Assembly (NCBI RefSeq): GCF_002994745.2
Contig: NC_037093.1
Location: 45,674,384 to 45,738,383, forward strand
Direction: 5' to 3'
From: Rosa chinensis
Lineage: Eukaryota; Streptophyta; Magnoliopsida; Rosales; Rosaceae
DNA length: 64,000 bases
Positions within the stretch are counted from its first letter, which is position 1, and the number at the start of each line of letters is the position of its first letter. The position numbers and the translations under genes were made by a program. Shown here in pieces: positions 1 through 11,330 of the stretch. A model generated the notes under the pieces. It had not been told where the DNA came from. It saw nothing but the letters and a program-made list of their open reading frames with translations, and ran no database searches.

Positions 1-1551
1 GTTATCTTAATTATCTTCTCATGTCTTTTATCTTTGGTAGTAAGTCTGCTGTAGTTCGGTTGATGCAGAACTCAGGCTCCTTGCAATTATGCAAGTCTGC
101 TGTAGTTCAGTAGTAAGTCTTCTGTATTATTACAATTTTATTACAAAAGACTTGTGCATTTAGAAAACGCTTCTACTTAGTGCCTTAGCCAAAAAAAGCC
201 TTGGGTAAGCCTTCTCCTTTTAAAATTTTGATTCCAAGTAGTGTTCACGCTTTATTTCCACATGCATGAGCCATGCATATCTGGAAGCCAAATTCAATTC
301 CTTGCAACTCATGAACATCCAAGGCTATTACCTAAATGAATGGGCTGGACCTCAAATTTATATTACAGAGACTTCTATTTTTGTTTTGGTTAATGTTAGT
401 ATTTAGATAGATCATTTATCCTTTAAGTGGGCACAAGTTTTGCTACTATACCTTATTTGAAGTCAGGTTTTGCTATGTACGCTCTATGTTGCCTATACTG
501 ATTTCTCATTTATGCTTTCTTTTCTGTTCTTAACAGGAGCTTAGTTGATAAGATCTTCACGTTTTGGATTGCTCCAGTGTTCATGGGATTTACATGGAAA
601 TGTTCCCTATAAAATATTCTTTAGAAGCTGCTATTCAAGGTTGTGGATGCTGTCTCCTTATTTGGTTTGATGAATGATCCATTCTGTTTTTAACACCTCC
701 TTCAATTTATATATCCTTGTTCCAGAGCAGCACAGGATTGTGAACTCTAATCCCAACTGAGACCCAGGCTTAAGTCTTGTGTGCATGCTTGATGATTGTC
801 TAAACGGCGGAAGTTTCACAACAGTAAGAATGTGACAGACGGAGACAAACAGGCCCTCTACATATCACCGACATTCCAAATTCAAGGATTTCAGGCATAC
901 TTGGGACCTTTTCAGCCTTTCAAGTATATTTGCTTCTTGTCTGGTTTCGTAGATGGCCATGGGACAGGTTTCCTTTCCAAGCTCGGATTACAATCTTGTG
1001 ATGGAGTAATGTGTCCGTTGGATGCCAAACGTCCTTGAGACTATACCCAGTGCATTTAATAGTAGGTTACTGTACAGATGGGAACACTCTATGGCATGTA
1101 AACATCTCTTTCTGGAATCGTAAGTTTTATTTTCCAATACTTGGTGTCCCAAAATCTGTAACTTGAACTCAAAAAGGGAAAATTCCATATCTCCAACCCT
1201 TCAATGCAGAATATGAAAATCCCAAAATGCAAAAATCCCAAGTTGTAAAAGTTCAAACACATTGTAAAAATCCCAACTTTGAACGTACAATGGTAAAATA
1301 GCAGGGCTGGAACGCCCAAGTAAAATAGGGTTCATACAAAATACACTCTCGAACAAAATGATATTCGGAATAAATATTTTCTTTTCTTTCTTTACACTTT
1401 ATTTTCTGATTAGTAGCTTTACTTGAAAATTCAAACAAAACAATTAATTATTTTCCCTAGAATTTTAACAATCTTCTTTGCAGTAGTTCTTAACATGCAA
1501 TTTCCATCAAATCATAGCAGGAATTCTTTACCGGGCATAGCAAGAAACTTA
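1..1551. repeat. Segmental duplication, Y-left copy 0
   Basis: Non-coding sequence that recurs nearly base for base at 19709-21240, 36910-38500, 55640-57214 and in part at 40995-41722. Base 1 corresponds to about 19709, which lies just downstream of a MIR535 segment, so another MIR535 unit may lie immediately left of the window. Short open frames on both strands are shared by all copies but have no recognisable domain and look like chance frames kept by recent duplication. Confidence 0.85.
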
Positions 1552-1554
1552 TAG

Positions 1555-3070
1555 CACTACTAGAAAAATGGCCACTAGCCACCCCCCTTTTAGATACTTT
1601 TTATTAACCGTGTCATTTGGCATAGCAAATGGCACCCTTTTTTATATTCAGTTTTCTTTGCTCTAGAGGTACCGATGACTATGGCAAAATAGAGGGTAAA
1701 ATTGACAAAATATTTTGCTACCACAGACATTGGTATCCATTGATAAATTATAAATTTAAATTGATGCAGTAAAATTATATATTAAAATTAATATCTTATT
1801 TAGATACAGATAAAGGTATGGACAAATATTCTCAAATATAGATACTTATAACCGTATCTAGTAATGGATACCAAAAACAGTAGCCTTTCATTCTACACAC
1901 ACAAAACTGTATCTAGCAAATGTCTTTTTTTCTTTTTTATTATTAATCAACCACTTTATATTTAACTTTTTCTTTTCTTTCTTTTTTGTCGACAATTTTT
2001 CATTATTCCATTCAATATACACATTTATCCTAAAAAATAAATAAAGTTATTCAATGTTATCCATTTCCCAAAAAAAAAAAACAAGAAAAAAAATCTGTTA
2101 TTCACTCCTTATCCCATTAACTTTTTAAGACTTCAATCCAAAACAAAAAACTATTTTAGACGTGAAGCCATCTTCTCCATTCTCCAGTACTGTATAAGAA
2201 GTATTCTTCTTCTCATTCTTTCAACTCTCAGACTTTATCTCCTTCATCAATCTCGTTCAAGAAGCAATATATATATGGCTACCATCTCCCCCATCAACAG
2301 GTATTAAAATCACATAAACTCAGACTTGATACACACACACACACATATCTGTTGGGATTTAATAATAAATTCTAATCTTTCAACCATTTATTCATCTCAG
2401 ATGAAGGTGATCATTCACTTGCTTCAAGTTTGCCTGAGATCTACCAGAGAATATAATATGGGTTGATCGATCTGGGTCTATAAGCCGATTCGTCTTCTTC
2501 AACTCCAATTTGGGTTACTTGATCTGCTGGGTAGTCTGAATTATTGCTTGTTTGATTATAGCAAGTTTGGGACGAGGGCGGGACTGAGGGCGGAGGAGAG
2601 AAAATTGCCGCCTGATCTAGATGAGACAAGTTTTGATTGGACTCTTCAAGTATTATACAGAGTATACAGAATTTAAAACACTCCTTGTATTTTACCTGGC
2701 TAAATACCTAAATTAATACCAAATAAATACATAAATAAATAAATAAATTGTTAATAAATAAAACAAAATAAATTGTTGATAAATAAATAAAAATTGTTAA
2801 TAAAGGAAACAACATAAATTTCGTCCAAAAAAAAAGAAAAAGAGAAAACAAAATAAAATAAAAGTTGATAATAGATGGACCCCACAGCAATAAATTGAGA
2901 TACTGATATAAAAACCGTATCTTTTGACTACTGGAACCTGCAATAGAGAATACCCTTTTTTATTCCGTGGCTGCACCGTATCTAATGAGTTTTAGATACA
3001 GTTATCCATATTTTTTAAAGCAAAAGATACAGAATAAAATATGTATCCTATAAGGCTTATTCTAGTAGTG
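1555..3070. mobile_element. Non-autonomous CACTA (En/Spm-type) element
   Basis: The element starts CACTACTAGAA and ends in the reverse complement of the same motif (TTCTAGTAGTG), the termini of CACTA DNA transposons. A 3-bp duplication TAG flanks it (1552-1554 and 3071-3073). Paralogous copies at about 41700 and 57205 read straight through this point, so they are empty sites. At 1516 bp it has no transposase. Short GTATCTA / TAGATAC motifs in both orientations cluster near the ends, like the subterminal transposase-binding repeats of the family. It must use a transposase supplied elsewhere. Confidence 0.88.
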
Positions 3071-4344
3071 TAGGTTTGTGGTTCTTCATGCAAAAGTTTA
3101 CTTTCAAATAACATTTGAGGCCCAATAATATTTCTAAATTTCATGTAAAATTTAAAAGACGGCACAACGAGGATGGACGTGGGCATATGACTCGAGAGTT
3201 ATATGTACAAGCATATGTAAAATGTCATACATGGGCATGAAACACAACCTCAGCAAGCATTCCAGTATCCTGCCAAGCCTTCTCCATTAGGGCATTGTCT
3301 CCCAAAACTGCAGCTGCGAATGCTGCTTCCCGTATTGTTTACCAAATTCTGCATTGCATGTCACTGATTTTAGAAAGTATGATATGGAAATGGAGAAAAG
3401 AAATCTTATCAGTAAGAGTAATCTGGAACACAGCTAAGACAAAAGTAGACCATTGATATTCCGCAAAGGAAAACAGAGGTGTCAGGAACTAGTATACTGG
3501 GAAAGCATAGTTTTTATTTTTCAGGGAAAAAAACAAAAAAAAGCACAACTTCCCATTTTTTAATTGTATACTGGTCAGAGAAAGAGCACTCAGAAATCAC
3601 AGTTTCAATTATGAATATGGACAACAATATGGTATGTTTTAATTTTTAGGTGTCGTTTTGTCTGTTATTATTACTATTGCGTGCAAATTAAAATAATTGG
3701 AAGCACCAGAAAGCAAAATCAGCATGTCCAGTTATGGATAGCATACACTAAGCCGTGTCAACTCTCCATGATTGGCTAACCGAAGAGCTTGTCCTCTTAA
3801 TTCATGACCCTGCAAAGCTCCTTTCACAGAAGCCGCAGAAGCCAACCTCTTCAGAGCCTCCCGAGCAATTTCAGCCTGTCCAGTAGTGTCTGCGGCATCA
3901 ATAAGATCCAAAAACTCCTTTGTAAATTTCACTATTCCTTGGACAGCTTCCAATATATTCTCTTTCGATTCTTAGTTGTTATAGTAAGAATGTCCTTCAA
4001 ATCAAATCCTAAATTATCTTGCCCCAAGTCCCTGCTGTTGCTCATTGTGACAAGGCACTGGAGAGCTCTTTTCAAATCACTGCTTTGCATGGCCAAATCA
4101 AACTCCAACCTACAAAACGAGGATAGCATTGTAAGTTTCAAAATGAAATGAAATGTAAGCTGCTTGATGCTTAAAAGCCTTTTCTATCATATAATTGCAG
4201 AAAAGGATTCAACACAAAAATAATGTTTCAGTCTGCTAGACCCATCAATCATTGAATCAACCTTTTGAAGTGGTATACAGGTATCTACATATGGCCAGGT
4301 TAATACACAGTTATTCTACATACCAGAAGAGTAATACATATTTT

Positions 4345-5412
4345 TGTTTGAACCTATATTTGGCAAGGCCCACGTAGCAGATAGGTGGACCTGACCCACA
4401 AAGCGTAATGAATATCCACGGCTAATTAGCCGCGGCATATTAAATGTTTATTGTTAAATTGATGACTAAAAATAACGTGTGCAGAAAGCCATTATTAAAT
4501 CGAAAGAAATCAAGTAAATCACAAAGTTTAATGGATGACAGCAGACCCACAAGTCATAATGAATGACCGCGGCTAATTAGCCACGGCACGTCAAAGAAGT
4601 TGATTGTTAGGAGAAACGTTACCGAAGTTTGGGGCAATTAACTTGAATGAGTATCAGGAGGTGTTATTGTCAATCATCAGTTACAAGACCTGATTGATTG
4701 TTCATGATAGAATTAATCATTGATAACGATATCACAAACATGAATACTGTTCTATTTGTAATCAATGCGGTCTTAACTGTAAAGGCTGAAATTGTTTCTT
4801 TTCCTTCATTCAGTAGTTTAGCTTCACTATAAAAAGGACCATAGGATTCATTGTTAGAGGTCCTCGACCAAACGCTCTACGCGATTACACAAATTTTATC
4901 TCAATACATTTCTACAATTCAGCAACACTTATCAATCTCTACGTGTTTATCTTATCGCTTTCTTTATCGGTATTTATCTTCCTGCACTATATTTGCTGCA
5001 CCTTTACATTCCTGCACTTTCGTTTATGCTATTTATTTGTTGTTATTTACTTTACGTCATTTACTTTATTCAAAATCACAAAATCACAAAAAGAATCATC
5101 ATCACTTCACTTTCACCTCAATCACCGAGTTACACAGCACGAAGACTGCGGCTAGTTAAGGCTGATCCGTGCTAAAGTCCTTGCATTTAAGGCAGAGAGA
5201 ACCCCGCGGCCGAGATCGATCCTTCCTCGGCCCACAATCAACTGATCAGAAGTCAGATCGGCGCAAGATCTAGAATCTATAACAAAACCTCGCTTGGCCT
5301 ACCGGCCGCGAGTTGCCACGCCCGCGCACACGTCACCAAGCCAGAAGGACGCGTGTAAGCCAAGAAGCCCTCGGCAGAGTGACACACGGCCGAGATGATT
5401 TTTGAGCGAACA
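4345..5412. mobile_element. Solo LTR (1068 bp) of an LTR retrotransposon
   Basis: The element begins TGTTTGAACC and ends GAGCGAACA, and is flanked by a 5-bp duplication ATTTT (4340-4344 and 5413-5417). Copy B at about 22530 has the uninterrupted site. There is no internal coding part, so this is most likely a solo LTR left by recombination between two LTRs. A TATA box (TATAAAAAGG, about 4829-4838) and the roughly 1-kb length fit an LTR. Two near-palindromes of the form CGGCTAATTAGCCG lie at about 4415-4437 and 4569-4592 inside a longer direct repeat. Confidence 0.85.
4829..4838 (+). promoter_or_regulatory. TATA box in the solo LTR
   Basis: TATAAAAAGG in the middle of the solo LTR, the usual position of the U3 promoter. 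It suggests that + is the sense strand of the element. Confidence 0.5.
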
Positions 5413-5645
5413 ATTTTATACTGGAAACAAAAGAGAAGAAGCCCATCAAAATAGAAATTTATGAATATGCAAAACAGAGAACTACACTCAGTCGTCTGTG
5501 ACATCAAATATGCAAAGCGCCTGAATTAATTCATAGTATACCTCTTAGATATTCCAGGCAAATGAAGTGCTTCAGTAGCATAACCCATCCCTAGCAGAAA
5601 TTGCGCTAAATCATCATGATGTTAGCTGCCAAGCCTACTTGCCCT

Positions 5646-7113
5646 ACATAAAAGAATAACATGTAGCCTCAGAGAATCAATTAAGTAAAAATAATTAATA
5701 TCTATATGCCCTCTCATTTAATACAAAAATATATTCAAAACAATCTGATTTAGAATTTTCTTTAACTAATTTTTTTGAATATTTTGGTCTAGCTATTTCT
5801 AATTAAGATCCAAAGTCAACTCTTTTTAATTAGATTTAATTAATATATATTATTTATTTGATAACCAATGTCTTTTCTAAAACAATTCATATTGGAAAAA
5901 AAAACTATAATTTAGATTAACAAAAAAATCTTTATAATTGTCTTCATAATTAACAAGTGAATGCCTTTCAAAAAAAATAAAATTAACACGTGAATGGTGA
6001 ATTTTCACATGACTTAACATAACAAAAAAACAAAGAACAAAACAAAACATTCATATTACAAATGAACCCGCGAATAATTATCTAGATAAAAGTGAAAATT
6101 CACTGCACATAAAATTACACTTGCATTTGTTCTTTTTTTTTTTTTTTTTTTTTCAATGAAGCTAGAGCCAATGTATTGATCAAAAGCCAAAATGGTCATT
6201 ACATTCCTTTCTATTGTCATCTAGACAGACAAGAAGATGTGTTAGTACTCACGATGATACATATTACTAAGTCACTCATTTGTCATTAAATACATCGAAA
6301 TAACATGAATCCTCCTTCGATACTACTCTAGAGGCATGAAAGTGCATAGCTCTCTAAAATTTTTAGGGAATTATTGAAAGTAAACTAAATTATTAACCTA
6401 CAGTTCCCTAAACAAGGGGAAATAACAGAAAGAAAAATAACTAACTATTTAAAAGCCTAACTGCCCCAAAGAAAAATCAGAACCCTTGGCCCAATCGCTA
6501 ACCTAGCCCAATTCCATCTCCACCTCCATGTGCTGAAAATGATGCATGCACACCGCAAGCAACCGCCACCGCCATGACACGCCGCAATCATACCTCTGCC
6601 ACCCCACTTCAAGGAACACTGCCATCACCATGTCGCCACCACCTAGAGGACATCAGGGAACCCGGAAAGCACAAGACTCGATCCAAACTGGAAACAAATC
6701 CCTTGTGCCCCAAAAAAAGGCCACATGCACCCCATCGATAACGCCGCGCTACCACCGTCGCCTGGATCAAAATAAAATGAAATTATCATATAAAAGCATC
6801 CAATAAAAGTATAAAATAAAAAAGATACACATCTCTTATAATTCTTTTCACCAAATCCGTTTTCACAGTTTTAAGCTACTCTAATTTCGCTCACTGCTAA
6901 AGGATAAAATTTCATAAATAAAAAAGAACGTTTGCAAGCAGGCTAACTTTCGACTCTAACTTCTTCAATTCTCTCATCTTCCTTATTAGTTGGTACTGAA
7001 GTTTATTCATAGATAATCTCATTGTTGTATATATATCTTATGATTATGATTTTTTTTTTATTATCAACAATGTGCCATTAGACAACTAATGATAGTTATG
7101 GATCTAAAACTAA
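5646..7113. repeat. Segmental duplication, Z copy 0 (no gene)
   Basis: AT-rich sequence matching 22750-24280 in order and orientation. It includes a poly-T-headed non-LTR remnant (6131-6800). The frame at 6546-6806 is GC-rich retroelement sequence read in one frame and is not a convincing gene. The segment is interrupted by the MULE at 7124 and resumes at 14595. Confidence 0.75.
6131..6800 (-). mobile_element. 5'-truncated non-LTR retrotransposon remnant
   Basis: A poly-T run at 6131-6153 is a poly-A tail read on the - strand. Next to it is sequence similar to 23300-23945 and, in the opposite orientation, to 29870-30156. Shared landmarks are the poly-A junction and a motif near AGGGAATTATTGAAAGTAAACT. 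No coding part is recognisable, so it could be the 3' end of a LINE or a SINE. Confidence 0.6.
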
Positions 7114-8178
7114 TTAATTCTTTAGAAAATTATAAAGAAGTGTCATTTTGAGACTTATATGACTCATAAGGCCACCTAAATTGTTTTGTACACATAAGGC
7201 CACTTTAGGGCCCAAAACCATCAACTCCTTTTTATGCTATACCTATTTTACCCTCACCTATCTATTATTTAAATTTATGTTTCACATTCAGTTACTCTCA
7301 GTCTCTCTCTCTCTACCACGATGAAACTCTTTCTCTCTCTAGCAAACCGTGAAGCTCTCTCTCTCTCTAGCTCGCTCAAGAAGACAAAGCTCTCCCTCTA
7401 GTTCGCAACAGTCTCTAATCGATCATTGAGGTTTAATTCCATATCTCTGCACTCTATTTAGCTTGATTTTTACTTCAATTTTCATCACTGTAATTTCGTT
7501 TTTGTTTTGATTCAATTCGATCTCAGCCTTCTCTCTCTGCAATCTTTTTAGCTTGATTTGTATTTCAAATTTCATCAATGTGATTTCATATTTGTTTTGC
7601 TAAACCTTCGTGCGTAGCTTATAGTTAAATTAGCTATTAAATCATGCGTAGCTGTTGTGATTTCATCACTGTATCAATCATGTTGTTTTGTTGAAAGTTG
7701 ATTGTACAATGAAATTGTTGCGCAAGTTGATTGTTCATAGCTATCTCTGTTAACTAATGCAGGTTTTAGCTGATTTGTACAGTCAAAGTTACTGATGCAG
7801 TTTGTAAATGTTACTGATACAGTTCAGAAAAGCAACTAACAGAATGAAATAATTCTACATTTGCTGTTTTGTTATATATTCTTTGTTTTTTCCTCTTGCC
7901 TTTTAATTCATATCAAAACTATAAGCTGATTGATAGACTGATAGGTTCGCGGTGCCGCGGCACGCTGCTGTCTTCATTTGTCATTATAATACGAATATTT
8001 GTCATGTCTTCGTTTTTCCTTTTTGATTACATATAGTAGCTTTATATAACTGTTATAGTGCCTTTATCTTACTGTGGTAGTAGTATTCTTTCAATCTGAT
8101 TCCAGTAGCTTTTCTGTTTGATATTGCTAATAGAAGCTAATTATTCTTCCTCTAATGTGTAATTGCAGTAACTTAACC

Positions 8179-10573
8179 ATGGATGTAGAACCTTATGCGA
8201 GGTGCACGTATATGTTTGAGCCGATCATGTTCGTTCTTGATATGAAACATACGTTTAATGATATTGTGAGGGAGGTCTCTGTGGGTTTTAATCATTTGAA
8301 TCTTGGTTCATTCGACTTGAGGTATTCTTTCCCTGGATATAAAAGTTGTGTGTTATCAAGTGATATGGATGTTAAACTGATGTTTAGGTGTATGTTTGAT
8401 TTTAAATTGAATTCTGTTGATATTTTGGTGAGGGATTCTAATGGGAGCACCATTTTGGTGCCTTATTGTCGTGGGAGTAGTAGTTCTACTTCTGCAACAA
8501 CATCTTTGGATGATGTTTCATGTGCTTCTTCATGTTTGTCAGTGGGTTCAAGCAATATTATTGATGCGAGTGAATACTTGGGGTGTTATAGGCCAGAGGC
8601 TCCAAAGAGTTATCTCACTCATGAGTGGCAGGGCTTTATAAGGCATGAGGATCAAAAGTTCGAAGGGGGGGGGGGGTATTAGAATTTAGGGAAAAGTTCA
8701 CCAAGTATGCTATTGAAACTGGTTTTCTTTTCAAGTACACACGGAATACCTCAAGTCGTGTTATTGCAGAGTGTGCTAAGAGATATTCTGATGGTTGTCA
8801 ATGGTCTATTCGCTCTTTGAAGAACAAGGTTAATGGCTTTTTCTACATAAAGAAGTTGAATAATGTTCACACATGCAAAGGAGTTCTTAGGCAGCAAAAG
8901 AGTAAGCTTTTGGGGTCTCATTTTGTGAAATCGGAGATTGCTAATGACTTGAAGTCCAATCCTCAACTCAAGCCTAAAGAGATTGTGTCTCGTTTCAAGC
9001 ATTCTTTTGGTTTAGATGTGTCTTATAGGACTGCTTGGTATGGGAAGGAGTTGGCTAGAAAAGTTGTCCATGGTCATGATGGTGACTCATATTCTCAGCT
9101 GCTTTGGTATCATGATGCTATTTTATCTAGTAATCCGGGCTCTTATTGCATATTGGAAACTGATTCTTTAAGTAATCGTTTCGAACGTTTCTTCATTTGT
9201 TTTTCTGGTTGCATTGAGGGCTTTAAGTCATGCATTCCGCTTCTATTCGTGGATGCTGCTCATTTGAAGAGTAAGTATAATGGATACATGCTCTGTGCTA
9301 CTGGAAAGAATGGAAACCAAGGTATGTTTTATTTTGTGCTCTCTGCTCTGTGCTCAATATTTTGGATGGTAGCTTTATATACCTGTGATAGTATATATCT
9401 ATGCCCGTCATAGTATCTTTGTGTACCTATATCAGTAGCTTTTAAAGGGTCAGTAGCTTCTATTTCAGTTTCCATTTTCAAATACTAATTATTTGTTTTA
9501 TCTTTTTTTGCAGAGTTCTTCCCCTTTGCATTTGCAGTTGTAGATTCTGAAAATCATGATAATTGGGATTGGTTTTTTGATCATCTATATAACATCTTGT
9601 CTCCGCAAGGTAGAAATGTGACTTTTGTTACTGATCGACACAGCGGACTGTTGAATGCTGTTGCCAGGGTATCTCCAGATTCTCCTCATTCATACTGCTA
9701 CTATCACCTTAAGGAGAATGTTAGAGGTGTGTACCAAAAGCAATCTGGAAATTATTTTGTTGACAAGATTGTGGAGGAATTTATGAAAGTTGCTTATTCA
9801 CCTACATTAGCAAGCTATAACTTCAACTTGCACAACTTGAAGAAAGAAGTTGGTCCGCCTATTGAAGAGTTTATGCGATCTTTGCAGTTGGAAAAGTGGT
9901 GCAAAGCATTTTCAAAGGAAACAGGTATGGTGAAATGGCAAATAGTGTTGCTGAGTCATTTAACAATTGGACTAGAGATTTGCGTGAGCTTCCTATATTT
10001 GAGATGTTTGAAGGCTTAAGGGTTAAGGTTATGGAGAATATGTCTGAGAGGAAGGTTGCATGCAAGAGGTGGACCACTGTTTTGTGTCCTCCAATGGAGG
10101 CTTTGTTGAAGAAATCAATGGATATTGGGCGGCATTGGGCTGTTAGAATGTATAGTAAGACTGTTTTTGAAGTTCATTTAGATAAATCAATGGCGGTTGA
10201 TCTTGGGAACAGCACTTGCTCTTGCCGTCAATGGCAAATTAATTCATTCCCATGTTCACATGCTCTTGCTACAATCCAAAAGGTTGGAGTGGAACCTGTG
10301 TATAGTTACATTGAGCCGTTTTACACCTGTCAAAGCTACATGAATTACTACGCGCATGGTATTCATCCTATACCAAATATGGAGAAATTTTATGAAGATG
10401 CAGCTAGTTCAACTTCTGTTGTTAAGCCTCCATTGGGTAGGAGGCCATCCTACCGGTCAAAATCTGTTCGAATGAAGTCTGCAGCAGAAGGAGGCACGAG
10501 GAGGCGTATCAAGTGTGGTCGATGTGGTGAATTGGTGCGCCACAACAAGATAACGTGTACTGTGCCAATCTGA
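8179..10573 (+). pseudogene. MULE transposase (MuDR type), two frameshifts
   Basis: This encodes a DDE transposase of the MuDR/MULE superfamily that would act on the element's terminal repeats. I take ATG 8179, preceded by a probable splice acceptor at about 8168, over the ATG at 8155. In order it shows an N-terminal MuDR-like domain, the catalytic core (first Asp in LFVDAAHLK, second Asp in FVTDRHSG, Glu in ANSVAESFN), a SWIM zinc finger (CSCRQWQ...FPCSHALA, about 10217-10265) and a C-terminal zinc knuckle (CGRCGELVRHNKITC). An intron at 9322-9513 has GT/AG ends and restores NQ-EFFPF. The frame breaks at a run of 12 G (8665-8676) and again near 9905, where one T seems to be missing. Otherwise the domains are well preserved, so inactivation is probably recent. 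Confidence 0.92.
8665..8676 (+). other. 12-G homopolymer causing a frameshift
   Basis: The upstream transposase frame stops at 8680-8682. The downstream frame (VLEFREKFTKYAIETGF) begins inside the G run. A one-base length change of the run would join them. It could be a real mutation or a sequencing error. Confidence 0.7.
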
Positions 10574-11330
10574 AAGCTGGCAGTAGTACATGAATAGATG
10601 GAGTATCTTTTTACAACATTAACAGTAGTTTTCTATAACAATTTGAGTGTCTTTCCATACCATTTGGAGTAGCTGTTACTATACTGTCATTCTTTTACAG
10701 AGCAGAGCTTTTACTTGTGTTGGCAACTGTAAATGAACAGAGTATCTTTATACAACATTAACAGTATCTTTTGATCACCTTTGCAGTATCTGTTTATATG
10801 ATTGGGAGTGGCTTTTAGTGATGATGTAATAGCTTTTACTATATTGGCATTTTTTAACATTGAGAATAGCTTTTGAGATTGATGTTTAACTTATGAGTGT
10901 CAATCCATGGAAACTTAAAAAATTTCTACGTCCACAGAAACTTTGTCTAATGGTTTCGACATAAATTTCAAAACAAACCTGGAAATGGACATGGAAACTT
11001 TGTCATTACATTTGTACAATTTTGACATGAAACTTCAAACAAACCTGGAAATGGACATTAAAGAAGAAAACTAATGCTGAAAGTAACAAAATAGACATCA
11101 ATTTCCATCCAATATTAAAGCTGAAAATTAAACATAAGGCTACTGTTAACAGTTCGTAAAGCCACTGTCAGTACTTCAAAATACTACTGTCAGCCCGACG
11201 TCATTTTCCATCAAATACTAAGGATGGAAATTAAACAACATAAAGGTACTGTCCACATATGAAAATCTACTTTCATAGCCTAAAAGATCTACTGTCAGCA
11301 CTATATAAAGCTATTGTTTCTGAATATCAT

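Larger units (their letters stand above)
3230..5645 (-). pseudogene. TWD40-2 3'-half fragment, copy A
   Basis: This is a minus-strand piece of a plant TWD40-2 gene. In plants TWD40-2 is a subunit of the TPLATE (TSET) endocytic adaptor complex at the plasma membrane. Three exons can be seen: about 5640-5530 (a motif like REHHDDLAQFLLGMGYATEA), 4109-3749 (LEFDLAMQSSDLKRALQ... to HGELTRL), and about 3350-3230 (AAAVLGDNALMEKAWQDTGM). The middle exon has a small insertion near 3966 that shifts the frame. The 3350-3230 exon has lost part of its start. The last exon is missing. A solo LTR (4345-5412) lies in an intron. It is a dead duplicate of the same region in copies B, C and D. Confidence 0.85.

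Noticed and set aside
988..1438. Conserved minus-strand frames repeated at 20776, 41066 and 56638
   Set aside because: They are shared only because the segment is duplicated. They overlap each other in different frames, change length between copies and have no domain.
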